Shown in pieces: positions 42,025 to 50,046 of a stretch of DNA of 64,000 nt (within the stretch, counting starts at the first letter, position 1; every line of letters starts with the position of its first letter). The notes beneath the pieces were generated by a model. That model saw only the letters and a list, made by a program, of their open reading frames with translations. It did no database searches and had not been told where the DNA came from. Source of the DNA: Poriferisodalis sp965116715 (GTDB taxonomy: Bacteria; Actinomycetota; Acidimicrobiia; Acidimicrobiales; Poriferisodalaceae); the NCBI GenBank assembly GCA_965116715.1, contig OZ220724.1, positions 868,001 through 932,000 of the forward strand, written 5' to 3'. The translations under genes and the position numbers were made by a program.

Positions 42025-42165
42025 CTACTTTGCGCTCGCCCACGCGGCACGCGGTGTCTCGGGCCACCGCCAAGCGTCCTCAGCGTTCCGGCTCGGAATC
42101 GCGTCACGCCATCCTTCCTGCCAACCCCGCTGGGCTGCTTCAGAAATCCACGTCTCCGCGCTCAC
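42025..42165 (-). CDS. Possible Trp-rich small protein (46 aa)
   Basis: GTG 42165 opens 46 codons to TAG 42025, containing ISEAAQRGWQEGWRDA and WRWPETPRAAWASAK with six tryptophans. The composition looks protein-like, but no Shine-Dalgarno or family is evident. It could equally be a decayed gene end. The rest of 41969-42308 shows nothing recognisable. Confidence 0.25.
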   Translation of the reverse strand: MSAETWISEAAQRGWQEGWRDAIPSRNAEDAWRWPETPRAAWASAK

Positions 42166-42308
42166 GTCTCTAACTTCAACGGCGCTCTACGCCAAGCGGA
42201 GACCGCGGGCGTGTCCGTCGGCATAGTCCAAAGCCGCACACAGGCGCTCTTCGTTGCCGCCACTCACATCGTCCCCTTCCGGCTTGTGACGGCCGAGCAT
42301 ATGCAGGC

Positions 42309-42662
42309 TCAGGCTTGCCTCACAGCTCCGCAGTTGGCGCAATGTGGCTTCTTCTTCATCAGCAACGCCGGAGTGAGGAACAGCGTCTTCGCGAGCTTGT
42401 TCGTCTTCTTCCACCTGATCGCGGTAGACCCGCATATGTGGCACGGTCTCGCCCCGCTGCTGGCAGCCGGAGCAGCGGCCGTTGCTGACGTTGCCCGAAC
42501 AGCGGGCCTCGCGGGCGCGGCTGAGTGTTTCTGGCGATTGTGCGCATCAGCGGCCTTCTGAGCTGATTCCCGCGTCGTGACTACGCCCGATTCGAATGGC
42601 GGATCGCAGCCATAGCACTCCGCAGACCAATGGCTGCCCGTGCCCATTACGAATGCTGACAT
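42309..42662 (-). CDS. Zinc-ribbon protein of unknown function (117 aa)
   Basis: ATG 42662 has a GGAGGGATCC-type Shine-Dalgarno at good spacing. An N-terminal patch AECYGC with later AHNRQKH looks like a degenerate Cys2-His2 finger. After an Ala/Pro linker, the C-terminus has CHICGS and HCANCG, a four-Cys zinc ribbon split by a basic Leu-rich helix (KKTNKLAKTLFLTPALLMKKK). Probably nucleic-acid binding. Divergent from the 13E12 nuclease. Confidence 0.65.
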   Translation of the reverse strand: MSAFVMGTGSHWSAECYGCDPPFESGVVTTRESAQKAADAHNRQKHSAAPARPAVRATSATAAAPAASSGARPCHICGSTAIRWKKTNKLAKTLFLTPALLMKKKPHCANCGAVRQA

Positions 42663-42994
42663 GGCGGATCCCTCCGAACCGAAGCATAAATCGTGCAGGG
42701 CACCCCAGGGCTTCCGAACTCGAAACGGGCTCACCGCTCGCAGGACGTGTGACTCGAGTCCCCACACTCGCGCATGTGCAACAACCCAACCAACAGTGCC
42801 AACCGTGGTGACCATCGGATCGCCGGTTCTGCGATCTTCGGTCAGCGGGCTGAGCGATCGATTGCGCTTGCGGCAGCACATCCTCGTCGCTCGTCTCATG
42901 CCATTAGGAACTGTTGGGAATACTTGCCATATCTGTAATGGGCAGGCGGTCATGGGAACGCTTTGGTGTCACAGCCCCTCTCTAGGTTGAACGC
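42663..42994. promoter_or_regulatory. Divergent intergenic region with TAGGTT box before the 42995 gene
   Basis: No gene seen. TAGGTT at 42983-42988 ends 6 nt before ATG 42995, giving a leaderless-type -10. The zinc-ribbon promoter must lie on the other side. The upstream extension of the zinc-ribbon frame is open but not protein-like. Confidence 0.35.
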
Positions 42995-44401
42995 ATGTTC
43001 TCGCAGGTGCAGCAGGCGCTCGATTGCCTCACCACAGCCCTCGACGGCGTCGAAACGGCACCCACCGGCGAGCTGCGCCGCACGCTTGGGCTGGCGAAGT
43101 CGCTGCGCTCGCGTGTCGAACTGCTCGAGACCAAGGCCGCGTCACTGGTCGCGCAGCGCGAGCGTCACGGCGATGGCGGCGCAGGGCTGCTGAACCAGGT
43201 CGGCGGGCGGTCGCGTTCGGAGGCCACCCGCAACGTGCGTCTGGACGCTGAGCTCGCTGAGTTGCCTGCGGCTCGCACCGGCGTATCAGACGGTGAGATC
43301 AGCCTCGCGAATGCCGCCAAGCTGGCGCAGGCTTCACGCAAGACCAGTCCTGACGCAGTGCAGGCCGACGCCGAGTTGATCGGGCTCGCCAAGACGCTTC
43401 CCGACGGCGAGTTCGCCCAGGCCGCGCAGCGCTGGACGATCCGCCACCAGAGTGCCGAGGACCTCGCGGCGCAGCATCGCCGCAACCGGCGCAACCGCCA
43501 TGTGCGTTTCTGGAACGGCGAGGACGGATCGGTGCAGATGCGCGGCAGCTTCGATGCCGAGATGGGCGCCCGCATCCAGCAACGCCTCCGCCAACAAGCC
43601 GAACAGCTCCGGCAAGCAGACCGCCGCCGCCAAACCCAGTCACAATCCTCGGCGACACCCCGCGAGAGTGGCGCCAGCGCCGCCAGCGCCGCGCCTGAAG
43701 TGGCCGCCCGCGCCCGCGACCAGCGCATGGCCGACGCCCTCGACACGCTCCTCACCACTGGCATCGAGTCCGACGCCGAAGCCGAGCCCGCATCCGATGC
43801 CGTGCAGACTCACCCGCTCGGCGGCAAGGCGGCAGAGATCATCGTGCGCGCAGACCTCGGAACGCTCGCCGGCGAGCCTGGAGGCTTCGCCGAGATCTGC
43901 GGTATCGGACCGATCCCGCCAAGCACCGCGGCCCGGCTCGCCTGCAACTCCGACGTGTGGATCGAGATCTTCGGCGACGCGCTCACGCCGCTGTATGAGA
44001 CCGTCGCCAGCCGAGCACCCACCGCAGCACAACGACGCGCCCTGATCGCACGCGACGGGGCGTGTATCGGCTGCGGCGAACCGCCCAGCGAATGCGAGGC
44101 CCACCACATCACGCCCTGCCAACGCGGCGGCAAGACCCGCCTCGACAACCTTGTGCTCGTGTGCTGGCGCTGCCACGACCTCATCCACGACCACAACTGG
44201 CAAGTGACCGTCCGTGACGGTCGCTACCGGCTCGCACCCCCCGACCCAGCACATCCCGCCAAACCCGCCCCGCAGCGCAAACCCAAACGCCGAGCACCCC
44301 GGCCGCCCACTCCTGCTGACCGGCCAACGGCGGAACGCGCCACCAAGCGTCCACCGACCTCGGCCGCTGTCAAGTCGCTCTGGGACGAACCCGCGGCCTG
44401 A
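42995..44401 (+). CDS. 13E12-family DUF222/HNH endonuclease
   Basis: 468 residues of the actinobacterial 13E12 repeat family. The helical DUF222 domain fills the first ~300 residues (LRRTLGLAKSLRSRVELLET, AAQHRRNRRNRHVRFWNGED). The HNH domain follows: ALIARDGACIGCGEPPSECE, AHHITPCQRGGKTRLDNL, VLVCWRCHDLIHDHNW with both CxxC pairs and the HH pair. The tail is basic and Pro-rich. Such genes are often multicopy in actinobacteria; role unclear. Probably leaderless (TAGGTT 6 nt upstream). Confidence 0.92.
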   Translation: MFSQVQQALDCLTTALDGVETAPTGELRRTLGLAKSLRSRVELLETKAASLVAQRERHGDGGAGLLNQVGGRSRSEATRNVRLDAELAELPAARTGVSDGEISLANAAKLAQASRKTSPDAVQADAELIGLAKTLPDGEFAQAAQRWTIRHQSAEDLAAQHRRNRRNRHVRFWNGEDGSVQMRGSFDAEMGARIQQRLRQQAEQLRQADRRRQTQSQSSATPRESGASAASAAPEVAARARDQRMADALDTLLTTGIESDAEAEPASDAVQTHPLGGKAAEIIVRADLGTLAGEPGGFAEICGIGPIPPSTAARLACNSDVWIEIFGDALTPLYETVASRAPTAAQRRALIARDGACIGCGEPPSECEAHHITPCQRGGKTRLDNLVLVCWRCHDLIHDHNWQVTVRDGRYRLAPPDPAHPAKPAPQRKPKRRAPRPPTPADRPTAERATKRPPTSAAVKSLWDEPAA

Positions 44402-44678
44402 CAGCGCCGACGGCCACCAGGCCCCCACCCATAGCGACCACCGCCAGATTGCTGTCGGAAGACTCCAGAGCATGAACGCGCCGGGACGCGACAGATCGCA
44501 GCGCCATCGCGGGCCAGCGAATCAGCCCCCGCCGACGGTGCAGAAAACGGCCTTATTGGCGTGGGCCCGCAGGTCCATGATCGCAGCGGGTGCGCGATGC
44601 CGAGCCATCGGTCGGCCCATCGATCAGGTTGCGGGGATATCGGGAGTGGGTGTGCTACAGACGTATTACGATGCGGGC

Positions 44679-44912
44679 ATGAGTGGGACGACCACGATCC
44701 GCCTGAGTGATGAGGACCGGCGCCTGCTGGACCTGTTGGTGCCCGAGTACGGCGACCAGTCGAGCGTCATCAGGCACGGAATCCGCAGGCTTGCCGAGGA
44801 ACAGCGACAGCGCCAAGAACTCCGGTCGCTGCTGGCGGACTGGGAGGCTGAAGCGGGTCCGGTCGATGAAGAAGCGGTCGCCGAGATGCAGCGGCGCTAC
44901 TTCAATCGATGA
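44679..44912 (+). CDS. vapB: Ribbon-helix-helix antitoxin (VapB type)
   Basis: 77 residues: TTTIRLSDEDRRLLDLLV is the RHH strand/helix and SSVIRHGIRRLAEEQR the second helix, with an acidic C-terminal toxin-neutralising tail (EAEAGPVDEEAVAEMQRRYF). ATG 44679 lies 6 nt after TACGAT, a leaderless-type -10. The stop overlaps the toxin start (ATGA at 44909-44912). Confidence 0.85.
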   Translation: MSGTTTIRLSDEDRRLLDLLVPEYGDQSSVIRHGIRRLAEEQRQRQELRSLLADWEAEAGPVDEEAVAEMQRRYFNR

Positions 44913-45289
44913 TTCTCGACGCCGGCGTCCTCATTGCGATTGATCGCGGCACCGAGACCGGCAGGATCCTGCTGGCCAACGTAGACCGGCTCACCGAGCC
45001 GCTCCACACGACGGCTGCGGTCGCGGCGCAGGTGTGGCGCAACGGCAGTCGGCAGGTTCGCCTCACACGTGCGCTGAACGCAATGACCCTGCATCCCTTT
45101 CTGTCGGCCGACGTTGCGCGGGTGGGCGAGGCACTGCGCAGATCGGGCACTGCCGACGTCGTTGACGCGCATCTCTTCGTGGTGGCGCAGCGAATCGGCC
45201 ACGACATCCTGACCGCCGATGTCGACGACTTCACGTCGCTTCGCACTGCGGCGGCGCCGAACGCTCCGCAGGTACTGGCTTGGCAGTAG
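44909..45289 (+). CDS. vapC: PIN-domain ribonuclease toxin (VapC type)
   Basis: 126 residues: MILDAGVLIAIDRG holds the first acidic residue, VAAQVWRNG lies at the second region (Glu is replaced by Gln), DVVDAHLFVVAQ holds the third, and ILTADVDDFTSL the last. PIN toxins cleave tRNA or mRNA when freed from VapB. Overlaps vapB by 4 nt. The altered second acidic position may lower activity. Confidence 0.88.
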   Translation: MILDAGVLIAIDRGTETGRILLANVDRLTEPLHTTAAVAAQVWRNGSRQVRLTRALNAMTLHPFLSADVARVGEALRRSGTADVVDAHLFVVAQRIGHDILTADVDDFTSLRTAAAPNAPQVLAWQ

Positions 45290-45309
45290 GCGACGGGACT
45301 GGACGTGGC

Positions 45310-45342
45310 TTGACTCCCAAGTCAATGTAGTAATGTTGCTAA
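45310..45342 (+). promoter_or_regulatory. Promoter and twin inverted repeats for the Phd/PIN operon
   Basis: TTGACT at 45310-45315 and TAATGT at 45331-45336 (15-nt spacer) form a plausible promoter. TGACT-CCCA-AGTCA (45311-45324) overlaps the -35, and TAGTAA-TG-TTGCTA (45328-45341) overlaps the -10. Autoregulation by the antitoxin is the likely use. Confidence 0.45.
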
Positions 45343-45344
45343 AC

Positions 45345-45617
45345 ATGGGCAGCACACCGGTGGCGGGCAGGCAGATGACCAGTCGAGAATTCAACCAGGC
45401 GACTGGCGAGGCCAAGACCGCAGCTCGCCGCGGACCGGTGTTCGTGACGAATCGCGGCCAGCCAACCCACGTGCTGATGACCTACGAGAACTATCGAGCC
45501 TTAGTCAAGGGAAGTCCGACGCTCGTCGATCTGCTCTGCACTACTGCGGGCGCCGGAGAGATCGACCTCCCGCTGCCCGAGCGAACCGATCTCCCCCGCC
45601 TGATCGAACTGAGCTGA
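45345..45617 (+). CDS. Phd/YefM-family antitoxin
   Basis: 90 residues. MTSREFNQATGEAKTAARRG, then PVFVTNRGQPTHVLMTYENY, is the Phd/YefM fold, with an acidic tail. ATG 45345 follows the promoter closely with no Shine-Dalgarno. The stop overlaps the toxin start by 1 nt (TGATG). Confidence 0.88.
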   Translation: MGSTPVAGRQMTSREFNQATGEAKTAARRGPVFVTNRGQPTHVLMTYENYRALVKGSPTLVDLLCTTAGAGEIDLPLPERTDLPRLIELS

Positions 45618-46042
45618 TGTTCTTGCTCGACACCAACGTGGTCTCAGAAACCCGCCGGATTGCCGCAGGCCGAGCCGACGACCGGTTCGAACGCTGGATA
45701 TCGAGCATCGAGCCGACGCTGGCCTACGTCTCCGCGGTGACGATCATGGAGCTGGAGATCGGTGTGATGCGTGTGGAGCGACGTGACCCCTCGGCGGGTG
45801 CTGTTCTTCGCCAATGGTTGAATCATGATGTCGGCGTCGCGTTCGAAGGCCGCGTCCTTCCTGTTGACACAGCGACAGCGCGCTCTGCGGCAGCCCTGCA
45901 CGTCCCCAATCCCGCCCCTGCCATCGACTCCCTCGTCGCCGCAACGGCCTTGGCCAATGCAATGAGCATGGTCACTCGCAACACGGGAGACTTCAGCCGA
46001 TTCGAGGGTTTGCACGTCATCAACCCATGGGATGGCGCGTAG
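45617..46042 (+). CDS. PIN-domain ribonuclease toxin (FitB/VapC type)
   Basis: 141 residues: MFLLDTNVVSETRR (first Asp and Asn), VSAVTIMELEIGVMRVE (Glu), PAIDSLVAATALANAM (Asp), and VTRNTGDFSRF (last Asp). All four PIN acidic positions are intact, unlike in the vapC at 44909. ME-LEIG is typical of FitB-like toxins. Paired with a Phd-type antitoxin rather than RHH, a common mix. Confidence 0.92.
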   Translation: MFLLDTNVVSETRRIAAGRADDRFERWISSIEPTLAYVSAVTIMELEIGVMRVERRDPSAGAVLRQWLNHDVGVAFEGRVLPVDTATARSAAALHVPNPAPAIDSLVAATALANAMSMVTRNTGDFSRFEGLHVINPWDGA

Positions 46043-46286
46043 AACGCTCAGGACCAGCAGGACGGACACTGCGTACCGCTGACCTCATCTCGCTGCCCAT
46101 GCCGCAGCCGTCTCCGGTCGCCCCTACCGACCTCTGGTTCGCTCCCGACATCTGGGACTCTGAGAGGAGCCTTGCGAAGGGCGAGCAAGCAGGCATCCGG
46201 GCCTACGTTGCCGGCGCCTCGCGATCGCGGGCCCAAGCAGATGAGCGCACTGTGCGCTGCCCGGACAGCGCATCTACGCTCGCCGC

Positions 46287-47120
46287 ATGAGCAGCAACAG
46301 CGCAGTCGACAGCAACCTCGATGAGTTCGGCCAGTACGGCGATGTGATGGTGAAGCTGGGCGACGACCATGTGGCCGTCGTGGAGATTCGCCGGCCGCCG
46401 CACAACTTCTTCGACCTTGAAATGATCGACGGGCTGGTGGCCGCGTTCGGCGACCTCGACGAGGAGGACGGCTGCCGCGCCAGCGTGCTGTGCTCTGAAG
46501 GCAAGAACTTCTGTGCCGGCGCCCAGTTCGGTAGCGACGGGCGGCGGGGCGGCGAGATCACCGCCACCAACGCCGACGGCAGCCCGCGCCACCTCTACGA
46601 CGCGGCGTTCGACCTGTTCTCGAAGCGCAAGCCGGTGGTGGGCGCCATCCAGGGTGCGGCGGTGGGCGGTGGCCTCGGCGTGGCCTGCTTCCCGGACTTT
46701 CGCATCGCGGCTCCCGAGGCCCGCTTCACGGCCAACTTTGCCCGGCTTGGCTTCCATCACGGCTTCGGGTTGACGGTGACCCTCCCCCGCCTCGTCGGCA
46801 ATCAGCAGGCCTTGGACCTGCTCTACACCGGCCGGCGTGTCAAAGGCGACGAAGCGGTCGAGATCGGCCTCGCCGACAAGTTGGTGCCGCTCGACGAGCT
46901 GCGCCAGGCGGCCTACGACTTCGCCTGCGAGATTGCGGGCTCGGCTCCGCTGGCCGTCGAGTCCATCCGGTATACGATGCGCGGCCACCTCGCCGACGCC
47001 ATCAAGGTCGCCACCGACAACGAGAAGGCCGAGCAAGACCGGCTGCGCACCACCAACGACTGGCGCGAGGGCGTCAACGCAATGAACGAGCGCCGCACGC
47101 CCAACTTCACTCGCAGCTGA
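46287..47120 (+). CDS. Enoyl-CoA hydratase/isomerase family protein
   Basis: 277 residues of the crotonase fold. Oxyanion-hole segments: CSEGKNFCAGAQF and QGAAVGGGLGVACFPDFRIA; then FARLGFHHGFGLTVTLPRLVG. The catalytic Glu pair of classic hydratases is not clearly present (LGFHHGFGLT replaces the usual E-x-x-x-G-x-x-P), so isomerase or another acyl-CoA reaction is possible. It starts at ATG 46287 and precedes an acyl-CoA dehydrogenase gene. Confidence 0.88.
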   Translation: MSSNSAVDSNLDEFGQYGDVMVKLGDDHVAVVEIRRPPHNFFDLEMIDGLVAAFGDLDEEDGCRASVLCSEGKNFCAGAQFGSDGRRGGEITATNADGSPRHLYDAAFDLFSKRKPVVGAIQGAAVGGGLGVACFPDFRIAAPEARFTANFARLGFHHGFGLTVTLPRLVGNQQALDLLYTGRRVKGDEAVEIGLADKLVPLDELRQAAYDFACEIAGSAPLAVESIRYTMRGHLADAIKVATDNEKAEQDRLRTTNDWREGVNAMNERRTPNFTRS

Positions 47121-47269
47121 CGCCAAGCCGCGCCACCGCGCCCACATTCGAGCCAGCTGCGATGGCGACCGACAGCGCGCCATGCCGCTGGAGCCGTTCC
47201 GTCACACCCCGCGCCTACGCTCGGTCAGGACTGACGACCGAGCTGACGACTGACCTCACGACTGAACTG

Positions 47270-48571
47270 ATGGCTGCATCCACACCGACAGCAACCGCAC
47301 TCGCACCTAGGGACGTCCGGGCGGCGCTTGACGGCTTGCTCGAGCGCCGCACAGATCAGACACGGCTGACGTCGATGGGTGCGGGCAGCGACGATCTGGA
47401 CGACGGTCGGGCGTACTTGGCGGCCACGGTCGGCGGCGGCTGGCACGTGCCGACATGGCCCGCCGACCATGGCGGCCGCGACGCGTCGGTGGCGGAGAAC
47501 CAGCTCATCGGCTCGGTGTTGCGCGAGTACGTGGTGCCCGATCTGTACCCGTTCGCGATCGGTCTCGGCATGGTCGGCCCCGCGCTGCTGGCGCACGGCA
47601 CCGCCGAACAGCAGGACCGCTGGCTACGACCGATCGCGTCGGGCGCCGAGATCTGGTGCCAGATGTTCTCCGAGCCCGAAGCGGGCTCTGACTTGGCCAA
47701 CGTGGCGCTGAGCGCCGAGCGTGACGGCGACATGTGGCGTCTGGGCGGTCAGAAGACCTGGACCAGTCGGGCCATGTGGGCCGAGTGGGGCATCTGCCTG
47801 GCTCGCACCGACCCGGGCCAGCCCAAGCACAAGGGGCTCACGATGTTCGTCGTGGCCATGGACGCGCCTGGCGTGGACGTGCGGCCATTGCGGCAGATGA
47901 ACAACGACGCCCACTTCAGCGAAGTGTTTATCGATGGCGCCGACGTGCCCGATGCGTGGCGCGTGGGTGACGTCGGCGAGGGCTGGCGAGTGGCGATGAC
48001 GATCCTCTCCCACGAGCGAGCAGGCGCCGGCAGCCGCGGCGGGGGCGACGGCGCGAAGCGTGGAAGCCGCATTCCGACGTGGATGGCCGACCTGGTCGCT
48101 CTCGGCGCACTCGGCGCGCAGCCTGACGGCCCGCTCGACGACAGCCCGCTCGACGGCAGTCCGCCCAACGACCGGATACTCGACGACAGCCCGTCCGGTG
48201 CGACCGTGCGGCGGGACGAAGCCATGTCGATCTACGCCGCCGACATGGCGTCGCGCTGGACCGCGCGACGCGCCGCCGACGAGGCACGTTCGGGCGGCAG
48301 TCCAGGGCCTGCCGGCAGCGGTGCGAAGCTGAGGACGGTGTCGTCGTACAAGCGGCGCGCCTACCTGACGAATCGCTCTGCGGGAGCTGCGGGCATGCTC
48401 GAAGACGGCCTTGGCCACATCGAAACAGTCACAGCACCGTCGATGTCGATCCGGGGCGGCACCGACGAGATCCAGCGCAACATCCTCGGCGAGCGAGTGC
48501 TGGGTCTGCCTGGCGAGCCGCGCCTCGACCGCGACGTGCCTTGGCGCGATTCCCGAAGGGGACTGCTGTGA
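47270..48571 (+). CDS. Acyl-CoA dehydrogenase with low-complexity insert
   Basis: 433 residues from ATG 47270; upstream in-frame codons (12-nt repeats, TTELTTDLTTEL) are probably not translated. FAD motifs: WCQMFSEPEAGSDLANVALS, and C-terminal MSIRGGTDEIQRNILGERVLG. Between the beta domain and the C-terminal helices sits a Gly/Asp/Ser/Pro insert of ~60 residues (PLDDSPLDGSPPNDRILDDS) made of ~15-nt repeats, unusual for the family. Stop TGA overlaps a relay ORF start (GTGA 48568). Confidence 0.88.
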   Translation: MAASTPTATALAPRDVRAALDGLLERRTDQTRLTSMGAGSDDLDDGRAYLAATVGGGWHVPTWPADHGGRDASVAENQLIGSVLREYVVPDLYPFAIGLGMVGPALLAHGTAEQQDRWLRPIASGAEIWCQMFSEPEAGSDLANVALSAERDGDMWRLGGQKTWTSRAMWAEWGICLARTDPGQPKHKGLTMFVVAMDAPGVDVRPLRQMNNDAHFSEVFIDGADVPDAWRVGDVGEGWRVAMTILSHERAGAGSRGGGDGAKRGSRIPTWMADLVALGALGAQPDGPLDDSPLDGSPPNDRILDDSPSGATVRRDEAMSIYAADMASRWTARRAADEARSGGSPGPAGSGAKLRTVSSYKRRAYLTNRSAGAAGMLEDGLGHIETVTAPSMSIRGGTDEIQRNILGERVLGLPGEPRLDRDVPWRDSRRGLL

Positions 48572-48666
48572 CTCGATCGCCAACGAATACAGCGCGATTC
48601 CCGCAAGGGGTTGCTATGACCCGATCGCCGACGAGCACCGGCGAGTCTCGCAAGGGATCGCTGTGA
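48568..48666 (+). other. 32-codon relay ORF between acyl-CoA dehydrogenase and tesB
   Basis: GTG 48568 overlaps the upstream stop. The frame includes ATGA at 48616 and ends at TGA 48664-48666, overlapping GTG 48663 of tesB. Three diverged ~48-bp units (CCGAAGGGG/CCGCAAGGGG/TCGCAAGGG before RTGAC) each bring a Shine-Dalgarno and an RTGA. Confidence 0.55.
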
Positions 48667-49490
48667 CCAGCGGCATCAAGCCGCCGACGACGTACGGCGA
48701 GGTGATGTTCCTCGAGCAGCACGGCCCCGATACCTACGTCGGCGTCAGCCCCGAGTACATGTGGGGCCGGATCTACGGCGGCCAAGTCATCGCGCAAGGC
48801 CTCTGGGCCGCATTCCAGACCGTCGACGAGAAGTTCGTGCCGCACTCGGTGCACGCCTACTTCATTCGCGGCGGGACGCTCGACGAGCCGGTCCGCTACG
48901 AGGTGGACCGCCTGCGCGACGGCCGCTCGTTCTGCACCCGCGCTGTGGTGGCGCGCCAGAGCGGCGGCGCCATCTTGAACCTCTCCTGTTCATTCCATGT
49001 GGCCGAGCAGGACGCCGAAGTGCAGACGGCCCGCATCCCCCTCGCCCCGAATCCTGACGATTGCCCCACGGCTGACGAGGAGCGTTGGCCGTGGATCATG
49101 GAGCGCCGTCCGCTGCCGAGCCACCCGGGCGCTGGGCAGTCGATGGGCTGGGTGCGCATCATCGATCCGATCGGTGACGACCCCCGTCTGCACATCTGCG
49201 GGCTGGCATTCACATCAGATGCAATCCAGTTCAACGCTGCCCGCTCGCTGCACCCATTGCAGGTGCCCCACGAGCGGTACCAGGAGACCTTCATGGGGGC
49301 GTCGCTGGACCACGCGATGTGGTTCCACCGCCCGATGCGTGCCGACGAATGGCACCTGTTCCAGTTCGACTGTCACGGGCTCACCAGCGCTCGCGGCATC
49401 ACGGTCGGAAACCTGTTCGCTCCCGACGGCAGCCACGTCGCGACGATCGCCCAGGAAGTGCTGCTGCGAGAGCGACGACCCCAGCCCTGA
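48663..49490 (+). CDS. tesB: Acyl-CoA thioesterase II
   Basis: 275 residues. YMWGRIYGGQVIAQGLWAAF, then PHSVHAYFIRGGTLDEPVRY, is the first hotdog; SLDHAMWFHRPMRADEWHLF, with the catalytic Asp of TesB, and GNLFAPDGSHVATIAQEVLLR close the second. Typical TesB length. GTG 48663 overlaps the relay ORF stop. Releases CoA from acyl-CoAs, balancing the beta-oxidation genes upstream. Confidence 0.94.
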   Translation: MTSGIKPPTTYGEVMFLEQHGPDTYVGVSPEYMWGRIYGGQVIAQGLWAAFQTVDEKFVPHSVHAYFIRGGTLDEPVRYEVDRLRDGRSFCTRAVVARQSGGAILNLSCSFHVAEQDAEVQTARIPLAPNPDDCPTADEERWPWIMERRPLPSHPGAGQSMGWVRIIDPIGDDPRLHICGLAFTSDAIQFNAARSLHPLQVPHERYQETFMGASLDHAMWFHRPMRADEWHLFQFDCHGLTSARGITVGNLFAPDGSHVATIAQEVLLRERRPQP

Positions 49491-49503
49491 CGCGCCGACC
49501 CTC

Positions 49504-49947
49504 TCAGGCGCAGCAGGTGTCCTGGGAGTGGCTCGCACGCTCCACGCCGTCGCCACGTCGTGACAGCACCACGTTGTTCATCACCTCGGCGTCGCCCTGC
49601 TTCACGTACCACTCCCAGTCGATGCCGTGCGGATCGGTGACCCAGGTCTCCACCTTCTCGGCGTAGCAGCACATGGTCTCGTCGATGGTGGAGGTGGTGA
49701 GGCCAGCCGCGACCATGCGGGCGTGAGCCTGCTCCACCTCGCCAGCCGACTCAGTCTCCACCCCGAGATGGTTGATGGTGCCGCCGTCGCCGGGATTCTC
49801 GAACAGCACCAATTTCAGCGGCGGCTCGTCGATTGCGAAGTTGGCGTAACCGTCCCGCCGCTTGGCCGGTTCGGCACCGAAGAGCCGCGAGTAGTAGTCG
49901 ACTGCCTCGTCGATGTCGTCCACATTGAGTGCCAGCTGCAACCTCAT
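49504..49947 (-). CDS. CadI/ArsI-type glyoxalase-fold protein
   Basis: About 147 residues (ATG 49947, or 49956). One glyoxalase/VOC domain: LQLALNVDDIDEAVDYYSRLF, then FENPGDGGTINHLGVE with the metal His, and DETMCCYAEKVETWVTDPHG with the vicinal Cys-Cys of ArsI/CadI proteins, ending in CC. ArsI cleaves the C-As bond of organoarsenicals; CadI is cadmium-induced. No ArsR gene is adjacent. Convergent with tesB. Confidence 0.88.
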   Translation of the reverse strand: MRLQLALNVDDIDEAVDYYSRLFGAEPAKRRDGYANFAIDEPPLKLVLFENPGDGGTINHLGVETESAGEVEQAHARMVAAGLTTSTIDETMCCYAEKVETWVTDPHGIDWEWYVKQGDAEVMNNVVLSRRGDGVERASHSQDTCCA

Positions 49948-50046
49948 GAGGTTCACACTACGGCGAGCACCCCGTGCCGCAAAGGACGATCTCGGACACG
50001 TCTCGTCACTGCAACACCCGGCTGCGAGGCCCTAGGGTGCGCCGCT

